Of a stretch of 64,000 nucleotides of DNA, positions 27,018 through 36,410 are shown piece by piece (position 1 is the stretch's first letter; each line of letters begins with the position of its first letter). The stretch comes from Plumapathes pennacea (taxonomy: Eukaryota > Cnidaria > Anthozoa > Antipatharia > Myriopathidae). The stretch is taken from positions 17,654,443-17,718,442 of the forward strand of contig OZ038464.1 in the NCBI GenBank assembly GCA_964036295.1, in the 5' to 3' direction. The notes below the pieces were generated by a model. That model worked only from the letters and a program-made list of their open reading frames with translations, did no database searches and was not told the origin of the DNA. The position numbers and the translations under genes were made by a program.

Positions 27018-29031
27018 GCATTCTGCTTCTCTGTGGTCCGCTCCTAAAACCGAGGCTGGTGTCACCAAGATAGCCGCTGCCTGGCAACGATTGTTGGAGC
27101 AAAATGGCTGTTTAGACCTAATACGTGCAGGTAAGCGTTATGTTTCACTTTCAACTTCTGACCAGTGTCAAATGAAACTAAAACGTTTTACCACTCAAAT
27201 GAAAGCTCGACATGAGTACAATCTAATAGTTAAATGAAACCTAAGGGTGTGAAGCTGGAAGTGAGTACATTCTAATAGCGATTTTCGTGTTTGTTGTTGA
27301 GTTTAGTTGGTGTTTTTCCCATTATCAAGTTTTAGGAACAAGGCAGTGAATGGTTTTTAATTACACTTGCTGACCGACACTGTTCACTGCAGCCTTTGTT
27401 TAACCCCGCCTTCCAACTGTTCCCTTTCAGGAGCACGTGGAGTTGTCCAAGCCTTGACCCTGAGCTTTGGTGGTCTGCAGTTCTCGGCAGGACACTTCGA
27501 GTTTGCCATGAACCCGGCTTCACTACACACGAGCCTGGGGTTCCGCCATGTTCATCTGTATGGCGATATTCACATCTATTTATCGGTTGTCGTCAATGAG
27601 GACACGGGGCACGCTGAGAAGATGGTAGTGTGGGCTCAAGGAGCGGGCAAGTCTCACTTGTTTGCATGCGAGGCCGGCTGTCAGTACGATCCAGTAGAAG
27701 TAGGGTAAGCACTTTCAGTAACATTTTGTTGCAGTTAAAGTCTAGCAGAAGTGACGTTCTGTTATCTGTAGTTCCAGTTGTGATACTTTATTCACTGCGC
27801 TTCGATCACGTGATTTTTAGATTTGACTTGATTGTAATGCGGTTTTTGAGCACAAGTTCTGCGATTAAAGGTTTTGTTCCTTGTTTGAAGCGATCCGAAT
27901 ATAACAAGTACCAACTAACCACTGCTGGACATTACGAAAGAAAGGGACTGGTTTATACTGGTTTATACTGGTTTATACTGGTTTATACTGGTTTTCCCTG
28001 CTAGGGCTAACGTGTAACTGTATTCTCTTTCGTAACAATCGGGAACGAATCAGAAATGAGAATATTCCCTCGTAAAACTTCCTTACAGGAAATGTGCCTA
28101 CTGCTTTAAGCAGCCGCTATTTTTTGACTGCACCCTATCAATTTGCGTCATGCGCACTGTTACTGTTCTGAGTGTTTATTTATTTTTTGTTTTGTTTGTT
28201 TCTCAAGACCCTCCCCAGTGACGTTTTCAGTACGCATGACCAGACCGGTAACTCCGCTGCTGTACATCTCGCATAACAAGTCTGAACTGTTGGAGCTGAG
28301 GAAACACGTGTTCATTAAGGAAGCACACGCAGGTATGTAACGCGTGCGTTCGTTACTTAGTTCGTGCAGCGCTGGTAAACTCTCAAGGCTTTTATCGGGA
28401 AACTAAAACTGAGACTCAAACATGTGTTAGTTCAAGTGAGGCAGTGTGGCCGAGTGGTTAGGGCGCCAGACTTGAAATCCGGAAGTCCCAGGTTTAAGGC
28501 TCAGACCACTAGCTGAATTTGCAACACGGTAGCCCTGAGTTTTCAAATCCTCGGCCACACTATGAAAATAGCCTTCGACCAGTTGGGATTCTTAATAAAA
28601 TTACGTTACAGTTTATGATATTTGGTTTCTGCTAAGTCTCTCCAATTAGCACGGCTGTGCTAAATACATTGACAACTAAATGAAGTGATTTTTTTTTTCA
28701 ATACATGTTAACTTCTATAACATAAGTTTTACACAAGAATGGGAGAGGGGTGGGAGTGAAAATTTATCTCGAGTTACAGACGAACGCTGACCAACGGAAG
28801 TGACGTCAAGATCGTGTTTCCGGCACCGCGACTCGCTGTAGTCTAACGCAGATTCTCGCGCGTCTTTTTGTAGAATCCTTGAAGAATCACCATGTTCATC
28901 ACCACACGGGGCTGCCTGCCAAGTTCTGGGTGACCATTGCGTTCTTCATTGTTGGATTTCACCTGTACCTGGCTAAACTCATTTACAGCGAGTGTTTTAA
29001 GGAAGGCAAATCCAAGGTGTACGTGAGCTGA
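20432..29031 (+). CDS. KIAA2013: KIAA2013 homologue (DUF2152 membrane protein)
   Basis: Fifteen exons join in phase: 20432-20505, 21769-21878, 21998-22120, 22946-23080, 23631-23689, 23923-24015, 24288-24361, 24594-24731, 25376-25481, 26496-26567, 26697-26899, 27018-27130, 27431-27704, 28208-28332, 28874-29031; about 618 residues (human about 634). The start MWLGAVANS was chosen because it gives the right phase for the N-terminal membrane anchor in exon 2 (IIIGLGIIILFLIW); a nearby ATG at 20467 does not. A luminal or extracellular body follows with family signatures DTPSGLEVNATVYYVLS, DHCFSG..TMHS, LSFGGLQFSAGHFEF and RPVTPLLYIS. A second membrane segment (FWVTIAFFIVGFHLYL) lies near the C-terminus. 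Molecular function is not known in any animal. The exon 9 acceptor is ambiguous (see findings). Confidence 0.9.
22492..22764. repeat. Long near-perfect inverted repeat
   Basis: About 120-bp arms: TGTGCTGGTAAGCTGAAGCC at the left, GGCTTCAGCTTACCAGCACA at the right. The arms include A/T homopolymers of 17-21 bp that face each other, and the centre repeats AGCTGTCCATG. Sits in KIAA2013 intron 3 and could form a strong hairpin in DNA or pre-mRNA. Confidence 0.85.
23390..23594 (-). repeat. tRNA-derived SINE, family 1 (minus)
   Basis: Read on the minus strand it has a tRNA-like head (GTAGTGGTCAGAACAGTTGC, then GGTATCAGTTCAGTCCCCAC as A/B-box remnants) and a body, CACTCAAGGCAGTGAAATTT, shared with the copy at 33945-34135. 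In KIAA2013 intron 4. Confidence 0.65.
24096..24180. repeat. Short hairpin MITE (GTTTTCG family)
   Basis: Perfect inverted ends CGGTTTTCGAATGACTGTCG and CGACAGTCATTCGAAAACCG around a TTTTGGTTTTGC-rich centre; 85 bp. Same family as 24755-25291 and 63851 onward. Confidence 0.8.
24755..25291. repeat. Full-length MITE of the GTTTTCG family
   Basis: 537 bp bounded by GTTTTCGGATGACTGTCAAT at the left and the inverse, GACGGTTATCCGAAAAC, at the right. Internal copies of CAATCACAGAGGCTG-type sequence match the partial copy at 63851. Carries a nested pogo-like element (24924-25009). In KIAA2013 intron 8. Confidence 0.7.
24924..25009. repeat. pogo/Tigger-like MITE nested in another MITE
   Basis: Inverted ends CTGAACTCTCTCTAAGGCGG and CCGTCTTAGAGGGGGTTCA; TA dinucleotides lie at both ends, the target duplication expected for Tc1/mariner-pogo elements. 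Confidence 0.55.
25685..26340. repeat. CGTATC-rich minisatellite
   Basis: Tandem, imperfect units of about 36 bp built on CGTATCTGCGTATCCACCGT and ATCGTTGTCAACGT. More than a dozen copies, progressively degenerate to the right. Several frames stay open through it on both strands because the unit lacks stop codons and its length keeps frame; it lies in KIAA2013 intron 9 and is not coding. Confidence 0.85.
26983..27015. repeat. (CT)n microsatellite at a splice acceptor
   Basis: About 16 CT units run directly into the acceptor of KIAA2013 exon 12 (CTCAG before 27018) and serve as its polypyrimidine tract, so length variation could affect splicing. Confidence 0.85.
28441..28605 (+). repeat. tRNA-Ser-derived SINE
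   Basis: The head GTGTGGCCGAGTGGTTAGGG is tRNA-Ser-like, with an anticodon arm GACTTGAAATCC (TGA). The B box is decayed (GGTTTAAGGCT instead of GGTTCGAATCC) and there is an unrelated tail ending CCTCGGCCACACT..TAGCC..CCAGTTGGGATTCTTAA. A SINE, not a functional tRNA. In KIAA2013 intron 14. Confidence 0.65.
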
Positions 29032-29064
29032 CAGAAGCAGCCGACTGATGTTTGGAAGAACTGA

Positions 29065-29223
29065 GTCGATCTTGGATGCCAGTGCGCTTTTGGCCATTAA
29101 TGACTGAATTGGATTCAGTCGATCTTGGATGCCAGTGCAGTTTTGGCCATTAATTATTGAATTGGATTCAGTCGATCTTGGATGCCAGTGCGTTTTTGGC
29201 CATTAATGACTGAATTGGATTCA
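29065..29223. repeat. 53-bp unit repeated three times
   Basis: GTCGATCTTGGATGCCAGTG recurs at 29065, 29118 and 29171, each followed by TTTTGGCCATTAAT and TGAATTGGATTCA. It begins 34 bp after the KIAA2013 stop, so it is probably in the 3' UTR. Confidence 0.85.
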
Positions 29224-29679
29224 GTTTCACGAGAGATAACAGACGGGTTGTTGGTCGGGTGAAGGTAATTAATTAACTGTAGGGACGGAAGATGGGGAAC
29301 CTGGCGCTGTAACTGTATTGACAAAAGGTGATCTGCAGAGAGTAAGGTCCAAATTCCACAGGAGAACGAATTGGGGAGGAAAACCTTACTCATATAATCC
29401 AAACAGGTGAAGGAATAAAAGTATGAAGCGCTCCTTATTCAGGAGCGGAAGAAATAAGAACTGATGGAACACTACGAGCAGGGAATACTGAAGATAGGAC
29501 AATTTAAATAATGGCGCGTGATAATGGGAGGAGTACTCCATGATAAATGACATGTTTACGGGAGCAGTCAAGAGTAGATGAAGAGAGTTGACAAAACAAG
29601 TAGTTAGGTCGCATATTTTATATTTGATAATTGGCCACATGGTAATCCCCTGCGCTTATCGTAGAGCAGTTGCGTTTGC

Positions 29680-30090
29680 TGGGCGCGCGCTTGTGTCCAC
29701 GTGTATACGTCCGGGCGCGTGAGTGTCTGCTAGTACGTTTTATATATGGTTGTGCGTGTGCGCGTCTAGATTTGCGTACGTGCGTGCGTGCGTGCGGGGG
29801 GGGGGGGGGGGGGGGGGGGGGGGTCTCAAGTTTATGTACGTACGTGCGCGTGTGTCTAGTTGTATGCGCGCGCGTCTCTAGTTTAATGCACGTGTGCGCG
29901 CATGTCTAGTTGTATGTGCGTGTGTCCAGTTGTATGTAAGTACGTGCACGCGTCTCTGGTTGTGCGTGCGTGTGCGCGCGTCTCTAGTTGTATATGCGTG
30001 TGCGCGCGTCTCTAGTTGTGTATACGTGTGTGCGAGTCTCTAGTTGTGTGTACGCGTGCGCGTGTTTATAGTTGTATGTACGTGCACTCT
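29680..30090. repeat. (GT/GC)-rich tract with G28 run
   Basis: Imperfect units like GTGCGCGCGTCTCTAGTTGT repeat about ten times around a 28-nt G homopolymer. Alternating purine-pyrimidine DNA favours Z-form and the G run favours G-quadruplex; both are inference. Confidence 0.75.
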
Positions 30091-31663
30091 GCAAGACTCG
30101 GCATTGTTTTAGGGGAACTATAGTATTTATTGCAGTGAACTGTGGCCCTCGTTTAAGTTATACGATTTCTGAATTTCATAATCAAATTGTTATTAAAAAA
30201 ATATATGCGCTGCTGCAATAAAATAAATTTTAATCACGTACAAAGGTTTCTACGTTCTACCTTGCCATAAGTTTTGTTGTGAGCTTTTTGTTTTTCTGTT
30301 TTCCTTGCCAATTTCTTTCTCACCGCTTTTATGTGGTTTTGCAGCCAAACTTGTTTCTCGTTACTTTTTAGTGTCTTTTTTTTTTTCATTTGTCATTCGG
30401 CGAAGCGCCTCGTGAGTCCACAACATTTTGACCATGTGATGACGTAAATCGTGGTAAATAAGAGTCCACACCACGGCAAACCAGTGGAAATTTATTAAAT
30501 TTATGCTCTACTTTTCCTGTCGTGAACCGCACACAGCAGGTGACACTAAAATTTGCACATGAACGGATTCTATTTACATTATAATCGCGGCAGAAAAACA
30601 AGTGTGAGCCAGTGGTGCATGAAAACTGCTTTAATACCTCAACGCTGACAAACAGCCCCGATTGCCTTAAGTATGTAAAAGAGATCGTAGAATTGGCACT
30701 ATTGGATAATCGCTAAAAGACTAATTGAAATGAATGGAATTTTGGGCAGCAGCTGATAGTCAACATGAAATATTTTTGGCCCGTATGCATGGTCCTTCAG
30801 TTTGCTTGGGATGCGCGTTGAATACAGCGTAGATATGTTTGCAGGATTCAGTTGTATGCGAGGGGATCATGCAGCGGATAAATGGTAAGTTCGTTTTAAA
30901 CTCTTTTCTTCGCTACTATATCAAGTTTCCCACTATACGGCCTGTTTATATGCTGCTCCGATGATAGCCCATTGACACCGCACATTTACACACAAATCCT
31001 GTATTCTGCGAGGTGTAATTTGACTTTGTTCTACGACGCTGTGTTAGAACCCTACGATTTGTAGCCGAGGAGCTGTCACAGCGTCAGAAACCGAGATAAA
31101 TTTAAAAGTACAAGAAGACCTGCACGATTTTTTTGTCAGAGTCTACAGTTCGACGATTTCAGACGAAGTCTGCGTAAAACAAGAGCTCCATTAGTCGCTC
31201 AGTTACTCGTGAGCAAATATCCTAAAACCATCTTTGCAGCTGCGTGTATCCATGCGACACGAAAACATCAACTTCATATACAAATTCAGTGCGACCGGAT
31301 GTGAAACCGACAAGGCAAGAAATGGCAGAATTCTAGACAATCAAATTACCACATTAATCAAACTCGTGCAACAGTGAATAAGTGAGACATAGTCCACCGA
31401 AACGACATCTGTACTTATACTTTTTGTCAACAAGCAAATGAAGGAACTCGAAGCCGAAGGAACTTGAAATGCAGAGAGCAAAAAGTAACTCTGTAGGGAA
31501 GGGTGGAGCTAAATTACGGTGGCGTGGCTCGGCTGCTAAGCAGCAGTGCGCCGACGCTTTTCCGAGTGACTGAATATAAATAACTGGTGGATAAGAACCG
31601 TATTTTGTCAGCATTTATTAATTCCCCACTGTGGAAATCAGCTCGGCTGGGAAACATTGTAAT

Positions 31664-34600
31664 ATGGGCTGCCTTGGATCCAAAGAAAGCACCGAAGATG
31701 CCAAAGAAACTGAGGAAAAACCGGTGTACAGCTGGTGGGCATTGCTTGACAAAACAGCTGTGTCCGTTGTCAAAATTCATGAATTGGTTTGAGGGTTTGT
31801 GTCTGGCTTTTTTCTAGGGATAAGAGAGAACGTATAGATCCCAAGGACTATACTGTTGGTGATGTCTCTGGTGTGACGTCTGTGCGTATGCCTGGCACTG
31901 TCAACGGACAGCAATTCATCATTGAAAATTGCCAGGTGTGTTGATCCGTTGCGAGTGGCCGCAATACACTGTGAACAGTATTTCATTTACAGAATTTGGG
32001 TGTGTTTACTTCCTACTGTGTTGATGAGGCGAAAGATAAAAAATATCTTGAAAATCAACTTTGATTTCGACTTATAAAGAGTGGTCTATCACTTCTTTTT
32101 TTCTGTCATCAAAATCCTGCGTGTTCCTCGTGTAACTAGTGCATCTGGACGTTTGCATCTATGCACGGAAACGTTATTGAAGTTGTCAAATCTATTAAAC
32201 CTTGTGTATATATATCCAGTTCCAAGATGAAGAATACACCTCTAATCATATAATTAATGAATTTACTTAAAATATTTTAACTGGAAAAAGCAAATAACTG
32301 ATTCATATCATGATGGGTAACTAAGACGATGTAAAATTAATAATATTAAATAAATAACAGCTTAATAAATAGGTGGTAAATTTCACAAATTAAAGTAGGA
32401 CATGCTTTGCTTTTTTTTTTCAGGACTGCAACATATATGTGTTTGACCACAATGCAACTGTTAGTATAGATGACTGCATCAACTGCAGGATATTCATTGG
32501 CCCTAGTAAAGGAAGGTTAGTAATTATTGTTTAACCTATTGAAGCTGCAGCTGTTATGCACTTATCCGTAACCATCCCAAGTGGTGATCTCTGGGAGGCC
32601 CCCAGGTATTTGCACAGTGACAAGTTCTTTAGAACTTATTAAAATAAATTGGTAGGGTGACAATATTAGTTTAACACTGTTTCATTTTACTTGCAGCATT
32701 TTCTTCAGAGATTGCAAGGATTGTAAAGCTGTTATCGCTTGTCAGCAGTTTAGGTGAGGCAGGGACTTGAAAATTTTATCAAAGAACTCCCATTACCCGT
32801 GCAACAATTATTTGATTTGATTTTTTTTTTTGCAGGACACGTGACTGCAAGAAAATGGACTTTTTTCTCTGTTGTGCAACCCAACCCATTATTGAATCTT
32901 CATCAGGAATGAAATTTGCCTGTTTTCAGTATTATTACCCAGAATTAGAAGGTTTGTAAACTTCACCTTAAAATATAATTTTATTATTTCAAACTGGGGG
33001 TCTGGACCCCACTCAGTTGGGGGATGATAAAAAACTGAGTATAAAAAAAACTAGTTATACTGTGTTGAATAGGGTACATGTATAAACCCCCAATTTTTTA
33101 TACATAAGCAGCTTATTGTGTGTTTTTTTTTTCCAGGTCAATTCAAGGCAGCTGGACTGAGTATTTTCAACAACAATTGGAGTAATATTCACGACTTCAC
33201 TCCCGCTCCTGGAGAGACCACATGGTCTTTGTTACCAGAGGCAAGTTTACTGCTCAGCAGTAAGAAATGTTGCAGCTGGTCCTAGTTATTCAAAGCTCAA
33301 TAAGCTAACCACCCAAATACTATTCAAAAAATATTTTCTGCAATCATACCTGGGATCAGTCTCCAGGGCCCAGTTTTTCGAAAGTCGATTAAGCTAATCC
33401 AGGATTAACGAAATTCTTTCTCTCGACCTCTCTGCCAATATACTGCAGGATTTTGTTCGAAGATGGAATAAAAAGCTTGTTCCAGCTTACGTTATCAAGA
33501 AAGTCGTTGTGGACGAAACATTCACGTTTTTAGGCTTATAAATGACAAGAAAGTTTAGACCTAATCCAGGATTAGCCTAATTGTGCTTTGAAAAACTGGG
33601 CCCAGACGTTTTGTTTTGAGTAAAAGCCTCTTATTTTCAAGCCAAACCCAGGGGTAGCTGAGCTGTGCTTTGAGTGACTGGACAGTTCTTCTGTATAATT
33701 TAATCTTAGAAACTAATATAAGGTTTCCATTGTGATTGTGTAGGATTCTCGTGTAGAAGATTTTGTTCCTGTCCCATCTGCTGATGAGCTGTCTGGTGTA
33801 GAAGTGTCTACAGACCCATCCAAGAGTGTAGTACCACTCACCCTTGGATCCAGAAGGAAACCACATGATGAGGTAAACATAAATTAGCTTTCAAAATGTT
33901 ACATTGCATTGTTCACCTGTTGTAATACTGCTGGCGTATGGTTTGAACCCAGAGAGCTGCAGTTAGTGGTTAGCACATTTGCCAACAGCACAGGTTCAAT
34001 TCCCACTCAAGGCAGTGAAATTTGAGTAAAAACCGGGCTCTCTACTTGTGGCTCAGATGGCCACAAATGGTGAGCACGTCTCTAGACACACTTGCTGAGA
34101 AGTACCCCTGAGACTTATGGTTATCTACACTATATAAGAATCTTCCATTATTATTGACCAGGCAGAAGTATCAGTATTTTTGTTTGTTTAGTGTCTGTTG
34201 TTGATGATAATATTGATGATGAGTGTTGGTGATAATTTCATTATGGTTAGTACCAGAAATCTAACTCAGTTTTGTAAAATTTTCTTCTTGTCAAGTCTTG
34301 CCTGGTGGTGTTTTTCTATGATGGCCACATACAGTCAAGAGTTCAGCAGTTTATGGAAGATCTGAGAGCTAAGGTAACTCATTTCTCCATACATTTCATT
34401 TTGACATTAAACCTGCCTCTGACCTCTTCCTTTCCTTCACTTCGAAGCTCAAAACACAATATTATTTCTCCCAAATGATCCAAGAAGAAAAACTATTAAT
34501 CAAATGACTAACTGTGCAGTTTGAGTGGTTATGGTATCTGGCAGATGGCATTACAACTCTGACACCTATCTGGCATCAAACATCATTATTTTATTTTCGA

Positions 34601-35235
34601 AGTTACTGTTCAAGTTACAGGACTGGTGAAGCACTTAGGAGTTTGAAAGAACATGAGAAGTGTGGAGAAGCTTGCTGTGGTTTCTGCAGACTTATTGTGT
34701 TCTTTTCACATTTCCACTTCATGCTTATATAACTCATTCTCAGACCATAGCATGGATTGCTACGTATATTTCTTTATAATTGCTACTTTTGACCTTCTGA
34801 ACATTAGAGACGATTTTTCTCTCTCACACGTCAGGGTGCATGTGTCCTTGTAAAAACAAAGCAAATTACAATGAAAGCAGATGATGTCGCCAGAGTGTTT
34901 CAGTGCCAGGACTATAACACAGCAGCCGAACAAGGTGTGTATAACACATTTACATGGGGTTATAATTTACTTAGCAGACCGAGGGTCCCCTGTCTTGATT
35001 TTGAATGGTTTAGATTCACAGATGAAATCTCAAGTTCATTCTTGTTTTCAATCTTGTAGGTCCAGTAGTTGGTTTAGAAGTAAATGGTGAAAACTGTGTT
35101 CAACGGAGTAAAGAGTCAGCCCAGTCAGCGTCAGCCTCCAAACCAGGTGCGGCAGTGTATGTTTCCGACAGTGCACAAAAAGCAGTGCAGGATACCGATG
35201 CTTTCTACAACTTTGTAGACATGTCTATGTCTTAA
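31664..35235 (+). CDS. RP2: RP2 (XRP2), ARL3 GTPase-activating protein
   Basis: Ten exons join in phase: 31664-31734, 31818-31935, 32424-32515, 32697-32753, 32836-32951, 33137-33240, 33744-33872, 34296-34373, 34835-34934, 35060-35235; 346 residues (human 350). MGC at the N-terminus gives Gly2 and Cys3, the myristoylation/palmitoylation site that targets RP2 to membranes. The TBCC/CARP beta-helix domain follows ([35 protein letters not shown]). Arg113 (in QQFRTRDC) and Glu133 (in CCATQPIIE) match the human arginine finger Arg118 and Glu138 needed for ARL3 GAP activity. The C-terminal NDPK-like domain ends [14 protein letters not shown]2 releases lipidated cargo in cilia through ARL3. The exon 6 donor is GC (CCAGAG|GCAAGT), and the exon 1 donor (TG|GTGGGC) is weak. 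Confidence 0.95.
33366..33603. repeat. MITE in RP2 intron 6
   Basis: 238 bp with inverted ends of about 40 bp (GGGCCCAGTTTTTCGAAAGT at the left, GCTTTGAAAAACTGGGCCC at the right; inner TAATCCAGGATTA on both sides). A diverged relative lies at 4816-5010. Confidence 0.8.
33945..34135 (+). repeat. tRNA-derived SINE, family 1 (plus)
   Basis: tRNA-like head (GCAGTTAGTGGTTAGCACAT, then a B box GGTTCAATTCCC) followed by CACTCAAGGCAGTGAAATTT and CTCTCTACTTGTGGCTCAGA. Same family as 23390-23594, opposite orientation. In RP2 intron 7. Confidence 0.7.
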
Positions 35236-36120
35236 TGATCAAACCCTGTGGTCATTTGTTGGACCTAAACAACACTGTAAAAAATCAATGTATTTTCAAT
35301 AATTATTATTGGTTGACTTTGATAGTTGGTCAGGGTACCTGTTCCTATGACTTGGAAAAAGTGGTATGCAAACAATGTCACAACTGATCACATCAACAGA
35401 TAGACAGACATGTAAGGGGGCATTGTGTTCTTTGGTTGAGTGACCCAAGTCTCAGAAAATATTTCTTCTGTCAAAAAGAAGAAGTGATAGTGAGGGTGAT
35501 GCTACAGTGAAGCATATGAAAGGTTTTTGTTTTTTATTTGAAAATTGGTCATCCACTGAGCTCTTCATTGTCCCAGTGAAGCATTTAAAAGTTGTTTTTT
35601 TTTATTTGAAAATTGGTTATCCACTGAGCTCTTCATTGTCTGTCAATCCTTGTAAGTATTTACAACCAGTATGAAACTTCCAATGTAGATCGAAGTACTT
35701 ACATGTAGTTGGTCATCCTGTGACGTATAACTTCAAATTTGGGAGTTTCCTAACTCCCGACCAGAACAGCAATATGATGATCAAGTTATCTTTATCAGTT
35801 CTACAATAGTGCAACTCTCTATTAGTTCATAACTTACAGCAATCCTACTGTGAGACTCAACAGCTCCTGTGAAAAGGACCACACTATATATTCATTCACT
35901 GTACATATTGGTAGCCTAGAGTCATGTTACTTATACGGTAGGTAGTAAATTTAACTTATTTTAAAATAAAATACTTTCCCTCTTATCTCTTGAGCATGTG
36001 TGTCCTGTCAGCCTCATTAGTTCTGAATTGCTTGATCTCCTTCCTTTTTCAGGTTCTCTTGTCTGTTAACATTTTCTTGGCCATTTTGTTGCACCCTTTA
36101 AATTGCTCAACAATTCCCGT
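35236..36120. other. Convergent 3' region between RP2 and DDX31
   Basis: Holds the RP2 3' UTR, a 66-67 bp tandem duplication (35508-35640; GCTCTTCATTGTC and TTTTTTATTTGAAAATTGGT in both copies) and AATAAA at 35965-35970, a likely RP2 poly(A) signal. No separate gene is seen. Confidence 0.6.
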
Positions 36121-36410
36121 CTTGATTTTCTTGTCTCTCTTTGTTTTTTGTCTTTGTACACTGTTCTCTGTCTTGATTTCTTAGAACCCTTCAGTGTTCT
36201 TTGTACTGTTCTCTGTCTTGATTTCTTAGAACCCTTTGGTGTTCTTTGTACTGTTCTCTGTCTTGATTTCTTAGAACTCTTTGGTGTTCTTTGTACTGTT
36301 CTCTGTCCTGATTTCTTAGAACCCTTTTGTCTTCTCTGTACTGTTCTCTGTCATGATTTCTTGGAACATTTTTGTCTTCTTTGTACTGTTCTTTGTCATG
36401 ATTTCTTAGA
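36121..36410 (-). repeat. 45-bp coding-like repeats after the DDX31 stop
   Basis: Minus-strand units of 45 bp such as AAGAAATCAAGACAGAGAAC (period visible at 36166, 36211, 36256 and on) translate in the DDX31 frame as KKSRQRTVQRTPKGS-type 15-mers. The first two copies, counted from the gene, read TCATGA instead of TCAAGA and so contain TGA; the later copies stay open to a TAA near 36068. Confidence 0.85.

Larger units (their letters stand above)
29032..31663. other. Intergenic region KIAA2013 - RP2
   Basis: Starts with the KIAA2013 3' region, including a 53-bp tandem triplication. Then comes a GT/CG-rich alternating purine-pyrimidine tract (29680-30090) with a 28-nt G run at 29796-29823. The rest is AT-rich with no supported gene. 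Confidence 0.6.

Noticed and set aside
28441-28560. Functional tRNA-Ser (TGA) gene
   Set aside because: B box and acceptor pairing are decayed and a SINE body follows, so it is a tRNA-derived repeat.
29065-29223. CRISPR-like repeat array
   Set aside because: Only three contiguous 53-bp copies with no unique spacers, next to an intron-containing animal gene; a plain tandem duplication.
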